This document shows positions 1 through 13,600 of a stretch of DNA of 64,000 bases, piece by piece. The position numbers and the translations under genes are program-made. The notes under the pieces were generated by a model. It saw only the letters and a list, made by a program, of their open reading frames with translations, made no database searches and had not been told where the DNA came from. The DNA lies in contig NC_066313.1 of NCBI RefSeq assembly GCF_022539315.1, positions 69,567,934 through 69,631,933 of the forward strand. Reading direction: 5' to 3'. How positions within the stretch are numbered: the first letter of the stretch is position 1; each line of letters opens with the position of its first letter. The stretch is from Serinus canaria (taxonomy: Eukaryota > Chordata > Aves > Passeriformes > Fringillidae).

Positions 1-250
1 GAATTTTTAGTACTGTGTACTGTAGAGGATCATTGTAGAGGGTGATCTTATCCCTGAGTGAGTTGCAGCTGGACCAGTTGCTGAAGACTGGAGACGGGCC
101 TGATCTTGACAGGCCACACCTGTAATCAATAAGAAGTAGTGATATATAAGATTAAGGAAAGAGGTGTGAGAGGAGTCAGATTACTACTGCAAGGACCTGG
201 AACAGTCAGTTTTTAGAGAAGCTGCCTGTGAGGAACATCAAGAAGGTATG
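1..250 (+). other. TATA-containing LTR-like or promoter-like stretch, unidentified
   Basis: This stretch is less AT-rich than what follows. It carries a TATA-like motif (TATATAAG, 143-150) about 30 bases upstream of purine-rich sequence, then an AG|GTATGA splice-donor-like site near 245. The layout resembles the U3/R part of a retroviral LTR or a short promoter plus first exon. I do not recognise the family with certainty, and the left end may lie outside the window. No significant reading frame is present. An LTR is my first guess; a lncRNA promoter is the alternative. Confidence 0.25.
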
Positions 251-2329
251 AAGCTCTGACAATGCAGAATCCTTGTGCTATGATGACATTAGAACCAATG
301 TTATCTAAGACAACAGTGTACCCTTGAAATTCATGATGCTTCCATTATAGCAATTCATTTTCAGCTGCTTATGAATTAGTTTTCCTAGCTCTCTCCTATA
401 CCATAAGGTTTCTTGAAAAAATTATTATAGTCAAAACATTTCACAACCATTCTTTCTTTCTGATGCTTATGTATAAATTGAATTGTAGAGAATAAAAGGA
501 CAGTATTTGGCAGTTCATATGCTTCAAAACTTGCAACCATGACTGGAAATTTTCAATATTGTGTAAGAGAAGTTGCCATTTACAGTTCCTGTGAATTGTA
601 TCTTGATTAGGTTGACATATTCTTAGCTGTTAGTTACACAGCTCTGTCTGACCTCTCAGGTCTTCTACAATCAGTGTGGACTGTAAATGCTTTACCCTAC
701 TGGGTAGCCAAGTCGGTTCCCTTCTACAAAGCTTTTCTCATGGGAGAAATGGCTCTTCTTTGTCTCTCATAAGAATCATCGACTATAAGGCCTGGAAGCA
801 GACATTTAAAAGTTTGGAATAGTAAGAAAAAGAGTTAAATAAGTATTCCAGGAGAAAGAAGAAAAACAAAAGAAAACCCAACCCAAATCAAACTAAACAC
901 ACAGGTGGTTGGGACAGGATATAAGTTTGAGGAGAGGAATGGGTAAAAGAGCAAAAGAAAATTGATTCAGCTGGTCAAATAAATTGCCTCAGACACCAGT
1001 GAAAGGAAAGTTTGCTGAAGTCACAACACATAGTACTCTACAAACCCAAATCCTCAGCTGTACTGGACTTGGTATTTTCCAGTTGCTCAGATCTGAGAAG
1101 CATTACCAAATCGAGGAGGACCAAGAAGAATTATTAATTAAGAGGCTAAAACAGATAGGGGTTATCTGTACACTGCTAAAACTACCACAGAGTTACCATT
1201 AGTCAGAGTGGCAACACCTAAATGAAAATTGTCAGGAGGTGTATTACATTTCAAGATTAGTAGATGAGATGTTATTTTTATGATGTAGATGTATAAATTG
1301 AATTTAAATTGATGTAGAAATTTCTCGTGGTGATTAAATGTCTTCTATAAACAGACAGCAACGTATTTGCATTTTATTTGTGAAAGTCTATGGAAGTCTG
1401 AGTTAATGTAGACCATTGGTTCCATCATTTATTTTCATGGTGTACTTCAAATTCAGGATTAAGGTAAGTTCTTTGATCTTTTGCTAACCAAAGAAACAAA
1501 ATCAGTACAACAGTGACCCCACTTTTTTTAGTGTCTGCAGTATGGACTAGAAGAGAGAACTGAATATGAAATCTATAACTGCACTGAGGTAATGGAGAAT
1601 CAAGTCTGACACCTTCTAGTGAAATAAAAAAGAGGAAATTTATATTTTTAGTTAAAAATTTCCATTCTTATAGATTTCTAGGGGTGATTGGCTTAAAAAC
1701 ATTGGTACCAGAAGAGGGAAATGTTATTTGAGCTGAGTGAAACAGACAAGAAACATGGAGAAACTCAACAAATATGTAGAAATACACATGAGTATGCACA
1801 CATATGCACATTAAAAAAGAAATTGTGAGATTGCACCTATATTGTGAGCGTTGCTTTTTCCCACTTCTTAAGGTCAACTATGGAAAGTCTGAAAGATGCT
1901 AGCAGGTCTGATAGAAGCTGAATTTTAACAACTGTACTGATAGTCTCCTAATGAAAACAGTGCTATTTATATGCATGAAACTTCATTAGAAACTGAATAC
2001 AGGAAATTAAAATACAACTACAGAAGCATCAGCAATTTAGTCACATATGTATCTGTGGGAAACTCTTGTAATTACTGAACTGGTCATGCTATTGTAATCA
2101 TTAAGTATATTTACAGCACTTAACATTCTTATGAATCTGTCATTATTTACTACTGCTTGCCTCATTATACTGTAAAATTACTCTGAACTTAGAATTTAAA
2201 TATAATTCAAAGTTTCCATCCACAGATCTTGAAGAGTTCTGAGAAGTTTTGTCTGACACCGAACTTTTTCAAAGAGAAATTTTATAACTAGCTAAAAAGT
2301 AAATAGCAAATAGAATGAAGGATGAATGA
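251..2329. other. Gene-free AT-rich DNA
   Basis: No gene is visible. The only frames are about 70 codons (984-1202 on + and 1668-1877 on -), with no recognisable domain and no codon bias. I see no repeat family either. Confidence 0.6.
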
Positions 2330-2532
2330 CTTTCAGGAAGAATTTATACTGAAAGGGTGGTTAAGCATTGGAACAGGCTGCCCAGGGAAGCATAGGAGTC
2401 AGCATCTCTGGAATTGTTTAAGAAGCAGCTGGACATGACAGTTAGTGAAACACTTTAGTTGACATGGTGTTGTTGAGTCAAAGGTTGGACTTAATGATCC
2501 TTGAGGCCTTTCCAACCTTAATGATTCTATGA
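2330..2532 (+). mobile_element. CR1 LINE 3'-end fragment
   Basis: The sequence follows the 3' end of avian CR1: the 'ggaacaggctgcccaggga' block near 2370, the 'ggttggacttaatgatcc' block near 2485, and the terminal ATTCTATGA at 2523-2531 that is diagnostic of CR1 3' ends. It is a 5'-truncated retroposed copy about 200 bp long with many substitutions, so it is old. The minus-strand frames of 72 and 89 codons that overlap it are chance openings. Confidence 0.92.
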
Positions 2533-5500
2533 CTTTGATTAAATTTTGTATAAGTTTTCTCCCTATACTTGCAAAGCTTACTATCCAAAAAATCTTGCAG
2601 GTTTTTGTGAAAGACATGATATGGAAAAAAAATTATTGTATGTATCCATATATAATATTGCTCTAATAGTTTTGCTTTATATGTCAGATAAAAATATGGT
2701 ACTGATGTAGTGCTGCCCTTTGGGAATGGTGACACACTTTGTCTCAAATGATTTGTTGAATTTCATAAAATGAAAAAGGGTGACATTGAGAAATGCCTGC
2801 TATTCCTTTGACATTGTGCTGGTGTTTTCTTCACATTCTTAGCTAACAACATTTTCCATCTATCATAGGAGAAGGCATATGAATTCTGAAATTAGGTATT
2901 ACTCCTTCATTCTACATCCTAAAGTCCATATGATGTCAGCATATTTCTGTTCAAGTTAACCTTACTGTAGATTTACACAGAACCAGTTTCTGACCAAAGT
3001 TAAATACTAAAAAAACCTTAATGCTTTTGACAATGCATGAAAATTTTTCTAAAAAAAAAAATGTAGCTAAAAACAAAACTAGCAAGTAGGATACTATATC
3101 AAGTCTTTCTTATAACAGAAAAAAACCTTTGCCATATGGTGCTAAAATTAATGAATAGTAGAACATCAACTGGCTAAGAATAGGAAAAAAATTAGTATAT
3201 CAATTTTAAAATAAGCAACTACAAGCTCATTGAATAGAATATTTATTTTTTAATTACTAGAACTAAACTTTTTATTAGTATGTCTAGACCCAGAACAAAA
3301 AACAACAAAGGAGGCATAAGAGTAATTTATTTAAAGATATGGAAAATTGAATAATTTTCCCAAAATAGGAAATGTAATACCTGCTATGTAACTTCTATAG
3401 AATAATCCCTCAGCAGAAAATGGTTAAAAACCTAAGAAACCTTTTTAGCAGTCTTCATACATTTTCTATCCACAAGTGTAATGATAACAAACCCTCAGAT
3501 CAAATAGTTTACCTTAGAACAATAATTTAGTAAAAATATAGGTATTTCATGTTCAATCTCTGAATTCAGATTTTCTTAATTTACCTTAACTGAAGAAGTT
3601 AAAGTGTCAAGTTTTGAAAGTTCTTCTGAAGATATCACCAACAAGCAACAAGACAGACCTCTAAATAGAATGTGCAAGAAGACAAGAATAATTTAAAACT
3701 CAAATAATGGATTATTTGTTAGTCTTGCAGTTTTACACAGTACCAGATAAATAGAACTCTGTATATTGGACTTTGCATGGAATTTGTCAAAACTTTTCAG
3801 GAATAAGAAAGTCATAGCTAATTACTCTCTTACAAAATTTATACTGAGTGATAGGTTACATATTGATAAGGTTTTTATGTATCTAAAGAGGTAATCCATT
3901 TCTACACTTCTGAAATTTGATTCCCACATGAGACATTACAGCCTACTTGAGCAGTGTATTCACTAATTGCTGAACAGTGAGAAAGCTAGACAGATTTTGC
4001 CACACTTAAGCTGCATATTTTTGATAATGGTTTTCATGCAAAAATATGTCTGTCAAAGTGTTTCTGGTCACTGTTTTGGGCTGTCTTTCCTTCTTTCTGA
4101 ATTGCCTGACACTTTCTCAATTGGAATGCACATTTGCAAAGGATTTGTCTTGGCTTTTTGCCTGTAAAAATGGGACTGAAAAGAGCTGATTGTTGATGTG
4201 AAATGCTACTTGTCCACATGTCACGCAGCAAAGTGGTTTTTCAGCTCTCTGCCATGTAGCCCAGAGCTTAAATTTCCAGGAGTTGTATGGTTGTGATTTA
4301 TCTCTTCCAAATCATCTCAGAAACCCTGGAAACTATTTGTTTCCAAAATTGGTGACAGGGTGGTTTACTAGATCACTATTAGAAATCTAAGAATTTACAG
4401 GATAAATCTGTAAAAATAGTTGTTTTCATGTTCACTTCTAGGTCTTGGTTCCTTACTCATGAACACTGAATAAATATTAGCTCTTTTCCGGGTCTCTTGC
4501 ACTTTCCTGAAAACAAAACAGAGCAGCAAGTATAATAAAGGTTATGTGGTGATACTACCAAGTCTTCACTGCCTCTCCCATTAAAGTCTCTTAAATTATC
4601 ACACAGTACTTTAGTGTCTTAGCAGTTATCCCTTCATCCAAAATATCAGCACTTTCAAGCTAATAAAATATTAGCCCAATGGGCTGCAAAAATGTCTTTG
4701 CATTGTTCCAGGGATTTGAAACAGTAAAGAACAGGAAAGTTATTCAGATTTAGGGCCATGAGACCATTTGTGGAACACAGAGGTGTTCCATGGACAAATG
4801 CAATAATATGTGGATAAAATATGTTTGTTCTAGTCTTGAAGAGATTCAGAACTCTTTAGACTTTAGAAAAGTACAAGCCTGGAGTCTCTGACAGAAATCT
4901 GGTTTTCTATCATCACATCTATTAAGGCTTCCAGAGCCATTGGTACAGAGACTTTCAGGTCACAAATTTAGACAAGTTCTGTCCTTGTTGCCCAATGCTG
5001 CAAATATGCTGGGGACATAATATTGAAAACAATGACAACAAAAAACCAAAAATCAAACAAAAACAAAAAAGACATCAAAACTAAGCTCATTTTATTTAGC
5101 ATTTTTCATTATGATATTGCAATTAGGGTGGGTGTGCCAAAAAGCTAATATATCTCATAGACTAGTTTTAGTCACTTGTCAGAAAATATCTAAATCACAA
5201 ACTGGATAGAAATCCTCTTTGTCTGTTCTCCAAACTGACATTAGTTAAATTCCCTTTAAAAAATGCATGTCTAAACATAATTCTCTGAATACAGTCTCTC
5301 AATTAGTTTCCTTAAAGCTTTTTAGTTTGGAAAATATTTAAAAGCACTTAAAGAAATAAAGATAGTCTTCTTTACATCAATAGCTAAGAAGATTTGTGGT
5401 TTCAAGCATTTGTCCTTTTGACTAGACATTTGATTCCTTTTGTTGTGTGTTACATTATGGATTTCCCATAGACTGAGGCTCAGGTTTTCCCAGTATATCT

Positions 5501-6457
5501 GGCTTCTTTGTAGAAAAATGTGTGGTTTTCTTCCCCTAGTCATGATTCAGGTCACTCAAATAGTATCTGACACTTTGTTTCCAGTCAAACTCAAAGAGAT
5601 TAGAAATTAGGTCTAGTTTTAATTACATGAAGCAGTCAAGAAAGGATGCCTTGTGATAACCCAATTTCAGTCCTGATCAGAGAAATTATTGCTTAAAAAC
5701 TTATTTGGAAAAGTGATAATTGTTAAAGAACTGAGAAACAAATATCCATAGAATTTGGCTGGCATATAAAAGATGTGTACTGGGCATGCAGGCAGTATGG
5801 GACAAATAATACACTACAGGAGAGAAGAAAAGAAAATTGGAAGTAGAATAATTATGAAATGGCTGGACTACAAAGATGGTAAGTCTGCATTAAGAAAAAA
5901 ATTAGAGATGAGAATATGGAAAAACAGATGGTAAATACTGTCATATTCTCCTTAATTGTTTTTTTTTCTCTGCAAGTGGGTGCACAAGTGAAACAAAAGA
6001 GTTGGAACAGGTTATAAAACTCCAGTTTTAATTGATCCAAGTAGGATGAATCCACCTAATGTTTATGATTCTATTCACTCACATGAAGTGAACTAGACTT
6101 TACCTTTGTGCAAGTTTTAAAAAATATATTACACTTCTTTTTTTTAAACTACTTTACATCCCACTCCATTTGTGTATATATTTTGCACTCAAAGTGGCTT
6201 TCGTGTACTTTCTGGACAAAGGAAGATAATAAACCACTGAAAGATAACAAGAACAGAGGTACAGGCAACTGCAAAAAATTTTTATTTTCTTTAACTTTCT
6301 TCTTATATTTTAAAATTTCTCTCAACTATTATTGCTGGGGTTTTTTTTATCCTTTCCTCACAACCAAATCAGTCTGATTTTCAGGAATTTTTTTCAATTG
6401 GGAATATATGATGACTTAAGTCACTCTCTATTGCTGCTGTGCAATTTCTATCCCTTT
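2533..6457. other. Gene-free AT-rich DNA
   Basis: About 3.9 kb with no recognisable gene or transposon. Only short A/T tracts are present, including an A-rich CA/CAAA stretch at 5037-5072 and a small hairpin (8-bp arms TGGAACAC/GTGTTCCA) at 4772-4791. Open frames do not exceed 90 codons and look random. Confidence 0.6.
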
Positions 6458-6595
6458 CACAGAATAATTTAGTTTGGAAGGAACCTCTTGAGACCACCGA
6501 CTCCAATCACCTCACCCCCCCAGCAGGAACAGCTACACTAGGTTTCTCAGGATTGTGCTCAGTCAGGCTTTGAATATCTTTGATGCTTGTGGAAG
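6458..6595 (-). mobile_element. CR1 LINE 3'-end fragment
   Basis: Read on the minus strand this is the CR1 3' end. The + strand shows the typical 'cacagaat...tttggaaggaacct' start, a 'ctccaa...cccccc' block near 6510, and then the region leading to 'tcaggctttgaatatctt'. The copy is diverged and 5'-truncated, about 138 bp. Confidence 0.85.
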
Positions 6596-8372
6596 TGTAA
6601 TTCTGTGTGCCATGAACACAAAATTCAGCCATCTATCAAATGTGTAACGACCCATCTTTGCACAGAAATAATGACTTACAATGTAGTAGCAGAACTCCAG
6701 AGTGCTGGAGTTTTTATAGCAGTCCAGTAAAAAAGAAACTTTCCAGCATGCAGGAACTAAGCTTATAATTTTTGTTGAGAATTTTGTTGTAGATTGGTAT
6801 TTCTCCTTGAAGAAAACTATATTAGGTTTTTTTTTTTAATGCTTCAGCAAGATTAGAGGGCTTTCACTGTCCCTGTAATAGCAAAGCCAAGAAAATATGT
6901 TAAACAAAACCAAAACCATACCCCTTAGGTATAATCATGCTATGGGTTTTTTACTGTCTTTTTAACAAAAAATAAATATTATCATTAGGAAATATTCAGT
7001 GAGAATTTTCTATATTAATAAAGTGACTGGTATTCTTTATTCAAGTAGGGGTATAAATCTAATATTTATACATGAAAGTAACTTTTGGAGGAAGCCAGGG
7101 AAATATGAACCAGGAAAGGCAACTTTCTATCTGAATTCATACAATAGACAAAGATGTAGTAACTCAAATACATGTAATAACTCAAATACATCCAATTACC
7201 AAGGAAAATACTTTTTTTTTTTTTTTCTGAATAGAACTTACGTAATTTTAAATTGAGTCTGAAAAAGAATCATGCACAGGCTTTTTTAGAAGAGGTATCA
7301 TGCATCATTAACTATAATAATACAAATAAATATTTCTGTAATTCACATGATTTTGATGACTTAACAACCTGGATGCAATAAACATCAATTGCAGTAAGAA
7401 AAATACAAATCCTGCTCAAAAAAGGTCTAAACAATAGGAAAGCCAGCTTATGAATTAGAATATTTTTTTGGATTTATAACCTATTACTACATGTTTTATG
7501 ATTGTTACTTTCTTTTGTGAAATACATAGAGTTATTTGTTATTCAATGAATAATAATAGCTAGTTTCCATATAGTCAAGAAATAATTTTTTAGCCATCCT
7601 TAACACAGGGTCTATAGGATCACTCATTTTAGAACTTCTACATGTTCTTATTCTTTCTCTGAAATCTTCACCTTCAGTTAAGATCTATTTTGGGATATAT
7701 TAAAAAAAAAAAAAAAGAGTACTCTGTATACATTTGAGGCCAGTGTTTTTCTTGTCAGCCTGAATAGATGCACAAATGTCAACAATGAATGTTATTTTCT
7801 GTCTCAGCCCAATCACATAATTGAAAGTCTCTTTGGATTTTCCATGGTATTTATTATTAATATTTCTTAATTTTAAAATGATCACCAGCAAATCCTTTTA
7901 AAAGAGTTTCCATCAATCTGCCTAGGTGATTTCTTAGCCCCAGACAAAAAGACTTACAGATGACGACTTCTACTTGAATTGTACTCAAATTTAGCAGTTA
8001 AACATATTTCCTGCAACTTGTTTTAGATTTTCTGTTCAGTGTGAACAGGCACTAAATCACATCACTCTACAGGTGATAAAAACACTCTTTCTCCTGTTCC
8101 ATAAAATATCCATAATATTCCATAAAAACTCCTACATAATTGCCCCATCTGAGAATCATATTTATACAGAAGGCAGCAAAATATTTACTAAATAAAAGCA
8201 GTTCTAGTTACAAAGAAAATAAACTGTGATAACAAGGTGTGTTATTTTGCAAATAGCCTGTATAACCCAAAGATATGATACTTCTGTGATGGAATCCCTA
8301 GCCCTGAGGGAACTCACATTTTTTACTGATTATAAAAATGCTAGATTAAATTCTGAAGGCAACTGGCTTAAC
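6596..8372. other. Gene-free AT-rich DNA with poly-T and a short direct repeat
   Basis: No gene is visible. It holds a T15 run (7212-7226), a direct duplication of 'taactcaaatacat' around 7159-7190, and an A14 run near 7701. The frames of 60 to 85 codons are low-complexity and not credible as genes. Confidence 0.6.
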
Positions 8373-8505
8373 ATAATTACAGAGAATGGCTTGGGTTGAA
8401 AGGGACCTTTAAAGACCATCTAGTCTAAGCCCTATATGACCTGCCATATAATCAAAATTCCTTTTGCATCCACACTGTCCTGAACAAGAAAAGCCTGCAT
8501 AAAAT
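8373..8505 (-). mobile_element. CR1 LINE 3'-end fragment, short and decayed
   Basis: The + strand reads 'gaatggcttgggttgaaagg' followed by 'gacctttaaagaccatctag', which is the reverse complement of the avian CR1 3' terminus. Similarity fades after about 8460, although 'catccacactgtcctgaac' may still belong. This is a strongly 5'-truncated insertion. Confidence 0.88.
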
Positions 8506-10397
8506 ACTTCCATTTCAGTATGTTACTGTACATATGCATTTAACTGAAAGATTTCCACGAATATTTCATTAAAATAATATTTGATACTCTAATTCAAATA
8601 TAGTTAGGGAAGCTGAACACTTTTATAGTCAGAGAACTGATTGAAATTAATGAGAACACAAAAACCCCAGATATGGCTATTATAAAGCTTTTATTAATCA
8701 GGCTGAATGTCTGTATTTCTTATTTTACTTTATTATTAGTCTTTTATATTAAATATTCTGACTCATTTTAGTGATAACCTAACAGATTTTTCAATAATTA
8801 TAAAGAGAGAAATGATAGGAAGATGACAGGAAATTTGGATTGTAACGCTCTGCTGAAAATAATTCATAATTATTTGGTTTCACCCATTTTAAATTCCTGT
8901 GCTGGTTCAGTCCTCTCTAATGTAGTCACTGAAGGCAAAATCCTGTTAGTCATCCAGTGTCATCTAGAACTGCTGATCTTTTTGGAGCATTTTCTGCAAA
9001 TACTTCTTTATATCCATCAACCTTACATAGGTATCTGATATAAGCAAGATTATCTTAAATAACACAAAACACCTAAATAATTTTGGCGTCTTCTCACTGT
9101 TTTACTCTGGTTTCCATTGACTGTTTTGATTAGATTTCTGTTAGGTAAAAGGAAAACTGTGAAATCGAACTGAGCTCTTATTTTAGTTTGGGGTTTTTTT
9201 TTTTTGTGGTTTTTGGGGGTTTTTTTTGATGTCTCCATTTAGATGTCTGAATCTTGAACTAGATTTTATTTTATCTGTTTCTCCAGTGAGAGGCATTATT
9301 TTATCCATTTACACAAAAAATAGGACAAAAATAGCAGAAATTAGGTTAATACAATTCAACTGAAATAAAATAAATTAAAGGCAATGGAATTAAATTGATT
9401 CCTCTTTAGGTACAAGAGAGCCCTTAATCAAAAGTAACTAAAGGAAGGAAATGCCACGTGATGTAAATACAGTAGTCCTGAAACAGAAAATCAGGGCACA
9501 CCAATAATAGTGAAAGTCTTTATGCATTCTGTGCACCTAGAAGGAATGATTTCAGAAGAATTATCTCCTCCTCAAGATGAGGAGAGCAAGAAGTGTATGT
9601 ACATCCCAATGCCAGGTAGCAACATCAAGTTAATGACTAACCATTATGTGAGTCCAGCTGAAATATTTCCCTTCTGACTTGCATAAAGAAGTCCAAAGCA
9701 TTGTTCTCTTTGAATTGCAAATATTGACTCTGTTACTAGATGATTAGAAACTATAACTAATCTTCAAACCACAATTTTCTAATGGAATAAAGGGCTTTTA
9801 GCACATTGCCTGTAAGTAAGCTATACTTTAGATCCTGGAAAACACAAAAAGAAAACATATTAAGAAGCATTTTTCGGTAGCAACATTTCTACTTTTTTAA
9901 ATATTTGTTTTTAAATATTTTGCTTTGTCTTTCTTTGAAATGTTAGGAAATAATGACACATGGATTTCTATATCTTGGCAGGCTTATACCAGCCTAAGCA
10001 TCTGCATAACACATATAAAAAGAATTCTATTTTTAAAAATTCTATAATATCTCCATTATTCCTGTTTTATAACATTAATTAACTCATATCTGAACTTCTT
10101 TTTTAAGTTTTGCCTCTAGCTCTCTGTGCAGCTGAGGTTACAGATGTTTATCTGGGATGGCTATTACAGTAATTTCCTGAGTTAGTCCATCCCCTGCTCT
10201 TTTGATATTACTAATACTTATGTGCTTGGCAATCTTTGCAATCATATATTTTAAAGGAGAGCTAGTCAAAATATTTACTAGTGTTATATCTTGATAGTCC
10301 TTTCTTTAATGCTTGGGAATGAATCATAGCCATCTCAAAAGTATTCTCGAATTTTCTATTGTTATTTTAAGTATAGTGTCATTAATCCTGCTTGATG
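8506..10397. other. Gene-free AT-rich DNA
   Basis: No gene is visible. A T-rich tract punctuated by G runs lies at 9186-9228. The frames at 8823-9038 (+, 71 codons) and 9050-9238 (-, 62 codons, running through the T tract) show no family features. Confidence 0.6.
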
Positions 10398-10628
10398 TAG
10401 AATCATAGAATTATTAATCTTAGAATTATTATATCTGAAAAGACCTCAACCGAAATGATCAGCAGGTCCAACCCCTAACCCAGCACCAATGTGTCCACCA
10501 CAAAACCATTTTCCCAAGTGCATCAACCACAAACTTCTAGAACACTTCCAGAGATGGTGATTTCACCACTTCCCTGGGCAGCCTATTCCTATGTCTGACC
10601 ACCCTTTAAATGACACAATTTATACTGT
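10398..10628 (-). mobile_element. CR1 LINE 3'-end fragment
   Basis: The + strand begins 'gaatcatagaatta' (10400), then 'aaaagacctcaaccgaaatg', 'ggtccaacccctaacccagc', and farther on 'cttccctgggcagcctattc' and 'ctgaccaccctttaa'. These blocks occur in the order expected for a minus-strand avian CR1 3' UTR. A short duplication of the terminal AGAATTATT motif sits at the 3' end. About 230 bp long, 5'-truncated. Confidence 0.93.
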
Positions 10629-13600
10629 TATCCATTCTAGTCATAACCAAAGCTTGTCATGACCATTAAAAGGTTGTGAGTGCTTCTGCTTACTTATTTA
10701 TTCACTTTGTCTTCTTTTTTACCAGTTTTGAGATAATTAATTGTTAATGTCCTGTGAAACAGATGTCTCAATGGGGACAATGTAGCTTGCCTTTATTTTT
10801 TATTCACTTTTTATCAGCAATCATAAAATAAAATGGTTAAGCAAAATAGGATTTTTAAAATATATTTGATTTCACCATTTTTTTGACACTATAATGCACA
10901 TGTGTAGCTGAAGTAGCAAGCCAAGGTAAATACAAAAAAAATATACCAGAGAAAAATAAAGCAAGCTGATTTTTTCGAAAATAAGGGAATTTATTCTCCT
11001 GTTATTGATTGCAAAATAACTATTTTAAAATCACTGAATATTTTAGATATTGTATTACTGGACATGGGTGCAACAAAATAACATGAAATTGCTACTAAAA
11101 TCAGAAGGGAAATATGGTGATGCTTCTGGGCATCTGTTGGTTTGTTTTCCCTGCATTATTGATAAGACATTTTTACTCTGTTGCTTTCTCACTGAAGAGT
11201 CAAAAAATCAGGGCTGATCTTCTTGAGGGGTTTCTCAAGGGCACAATACATGGTCATGATAAAGATTCTTGAAGACATACAGGTGAAAAGAATATACTTG
11301 TTTTATTTTGTCATCCTACCTGTCTTTATCAGCATTTCCTCTGATTGGGGTTACTTGGACAGCTCACAGAGCTACATCTTCATTCTCTTCTGATTCTGAG
11401 ATATACTTTGCTATTGAAGTATGCATCTATTTGAGGACTGATGATGTGTTCAGTGCTAGATCTATGTTCTTCATATGAGGTTATGGTATACTGTGGCATG
11501 TCTACAGCAGTTTAGCTGTTCAGTCACATACTTTTCAAGACTTTTTTTCCTCAGGATTGCAGTAGACAGTGCTGCAATTTATAAACACTAATTTTTAAAA
11601 AATAGTTGTGAATCAAGTTTTTGTTATTGTTGTAGTTTTGAGGTACTTCAGAGTCTTGAACTTTATTTCACTACTTCAAAGGATAAATTAACAAGAGCTT
11701 AGAAAACGTACTCAAAATTTCAGAAGGCTTGTATGCACTGTTCCAATTTAGCCCAGTTTCTACTGACCACTGTAATACCAGCCGAGGTGACTGGAAATGC
11801 CAGTCATAGAAGGACATGTTACATTGCCCCTAACAGATCTCTTCTGGACTCCTGAGCTTCTCTGTAAATACCCACCATACATCACTATTTAGACTGGCTA
11901 AATTGTGAAAAACAGAAGTATTCTCTAAACACAGACAATCTAAAGGAGTTTAAACATCTTTTCACTACAATGCACAGCAAATAAAGCCTAAGAGTTCAAT
12001 AAAGAGTGGAGAACTGTAAATAAGGTAGATTCTTTGCAAAAGACAGCTGTTGATTACCTCTTTTCTTTAGTTACAAGACCAATGTATCCTGTTTATGGGA
12101 CAAATGTGCTTTTTTTCTGTTTCAGAGTTTGTGTAGCAGGAGGACCACACTGGCCTGAAGAAAACTCCCTGGTTTACTATTGTTTTCCCATGTTTGATAT
12201 TCAATTAAAAAAGTATAGATATATGAGTTATTGTAAATAAGACTGAATTCTTTATTCAGTTGGGAATCACAAATTAGTAGTGGCTTCCAAACAGTGGCTT
12301 TAATGTTTTTCAGATTATCTTAATAGAACATTTCTTCCCTGGGAACTAAATGATAATGTCATGTACTCTGTGGGGGTTGAAAACAAACAAAAAATTAGAC
12401 CCTATAGACTTACCAGTGCCACTGCACAACCTCAGTGTAAAAATATTCAGGTTTGCCAACACTTTCTGAATGACCTTGCTGTGAAAAAGAACAGAAATTA
12501 ATGTCAAAATATTTTTAAATATTTGGGGATTATTTTGGCTTGAAAACTTGCAAATTTTCAGTTTCTCAGGAAATTTCACTGCCTCATGACTTTGACAGGG
12601 AGTGAATTACAGTGAGAGGCAATATTTTTCTATTTTCGGCAGTTTGAGAATAATTGGAAGTTGTTAGTTAAAAGCAATGAGGGCAAAAATGGGAAGCACA
12701 AGGTTAAGTGCTACATCTTCATAACAGCTGTCATCCACTAGCAGAACGGAAATTTTAATCTCAGGAATGCAGTTTGAGTGGGCGGCTTCCTCAAAAATAA
12801 AGACTGAAAATCTGGAAGGCTCTCTGATCAAAATATGTTGCAACTAACATTAACAGTTGCAAAACTAAGTAATATAATGATGAAGATGGCATAAAAATGC
12901 AGGAGACCCTTAAATACATTGAAATGAAATGAAATGAAGTGAAATGTACTCCATCAGTGTTCCTTAGCATATCATGCCAATATATTGAAACAAATATTTA
13001 CTTGGTCTGGTTTTGTAGTTGAGGTAGCACTTAACATCATGTCTATTGCACCTACTGATTAAAAACTGTTTCAACTTTGATAAAATGTATCTTCTTACTT
13101 CATGATGATTGTGCAAATGCAAAGCAGTATCTTATAGCCCTTTATGACAAAGTTTATATTTCTCTCAGTATTTTAACTTGACTTAAAACTTAACTCATAA
13201 ATAGTTAAATACTTACCTCTGTAAGGAGATAATTATTGCACCAGTGGCAGTGGAGAGAAATTTCTTCAAAATAAAACACAGTTCTGCAAAGGACATAAGC
13301 AGTAAAGGAGGTGTTAGCTAATCTAAGTGGTTAATATCCAGCTAATCATCAAAAAGTTGAAATGGAAGAAAGGAGAAGGAATTAAGTCATTATTCTTAGC
13401 AAAAAAAAATTTTAAAAACACAGCATTTGTACTTGCTCCTTGCATGTGAAGAAGGTACTTTTTTTCATATTTGATTTAATATATGAATTTCTGCACCACA
13501 TTGCTCCTTGGGAGCTCCTCTTTAATAAACTTTGTCTGAAGCTCCCACTCCATTCATAACACTCACCAATCCTAGTAAGCCTTTAAGAAAATTGAACTCA

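Noticed and set aside
12100..12200. Acceptor-like pyrimidine tract ending TTTCAG as an exon start
   Set aside because: No downstream donor or conserved frame; such tracts are frequent in AT-rich DNA.
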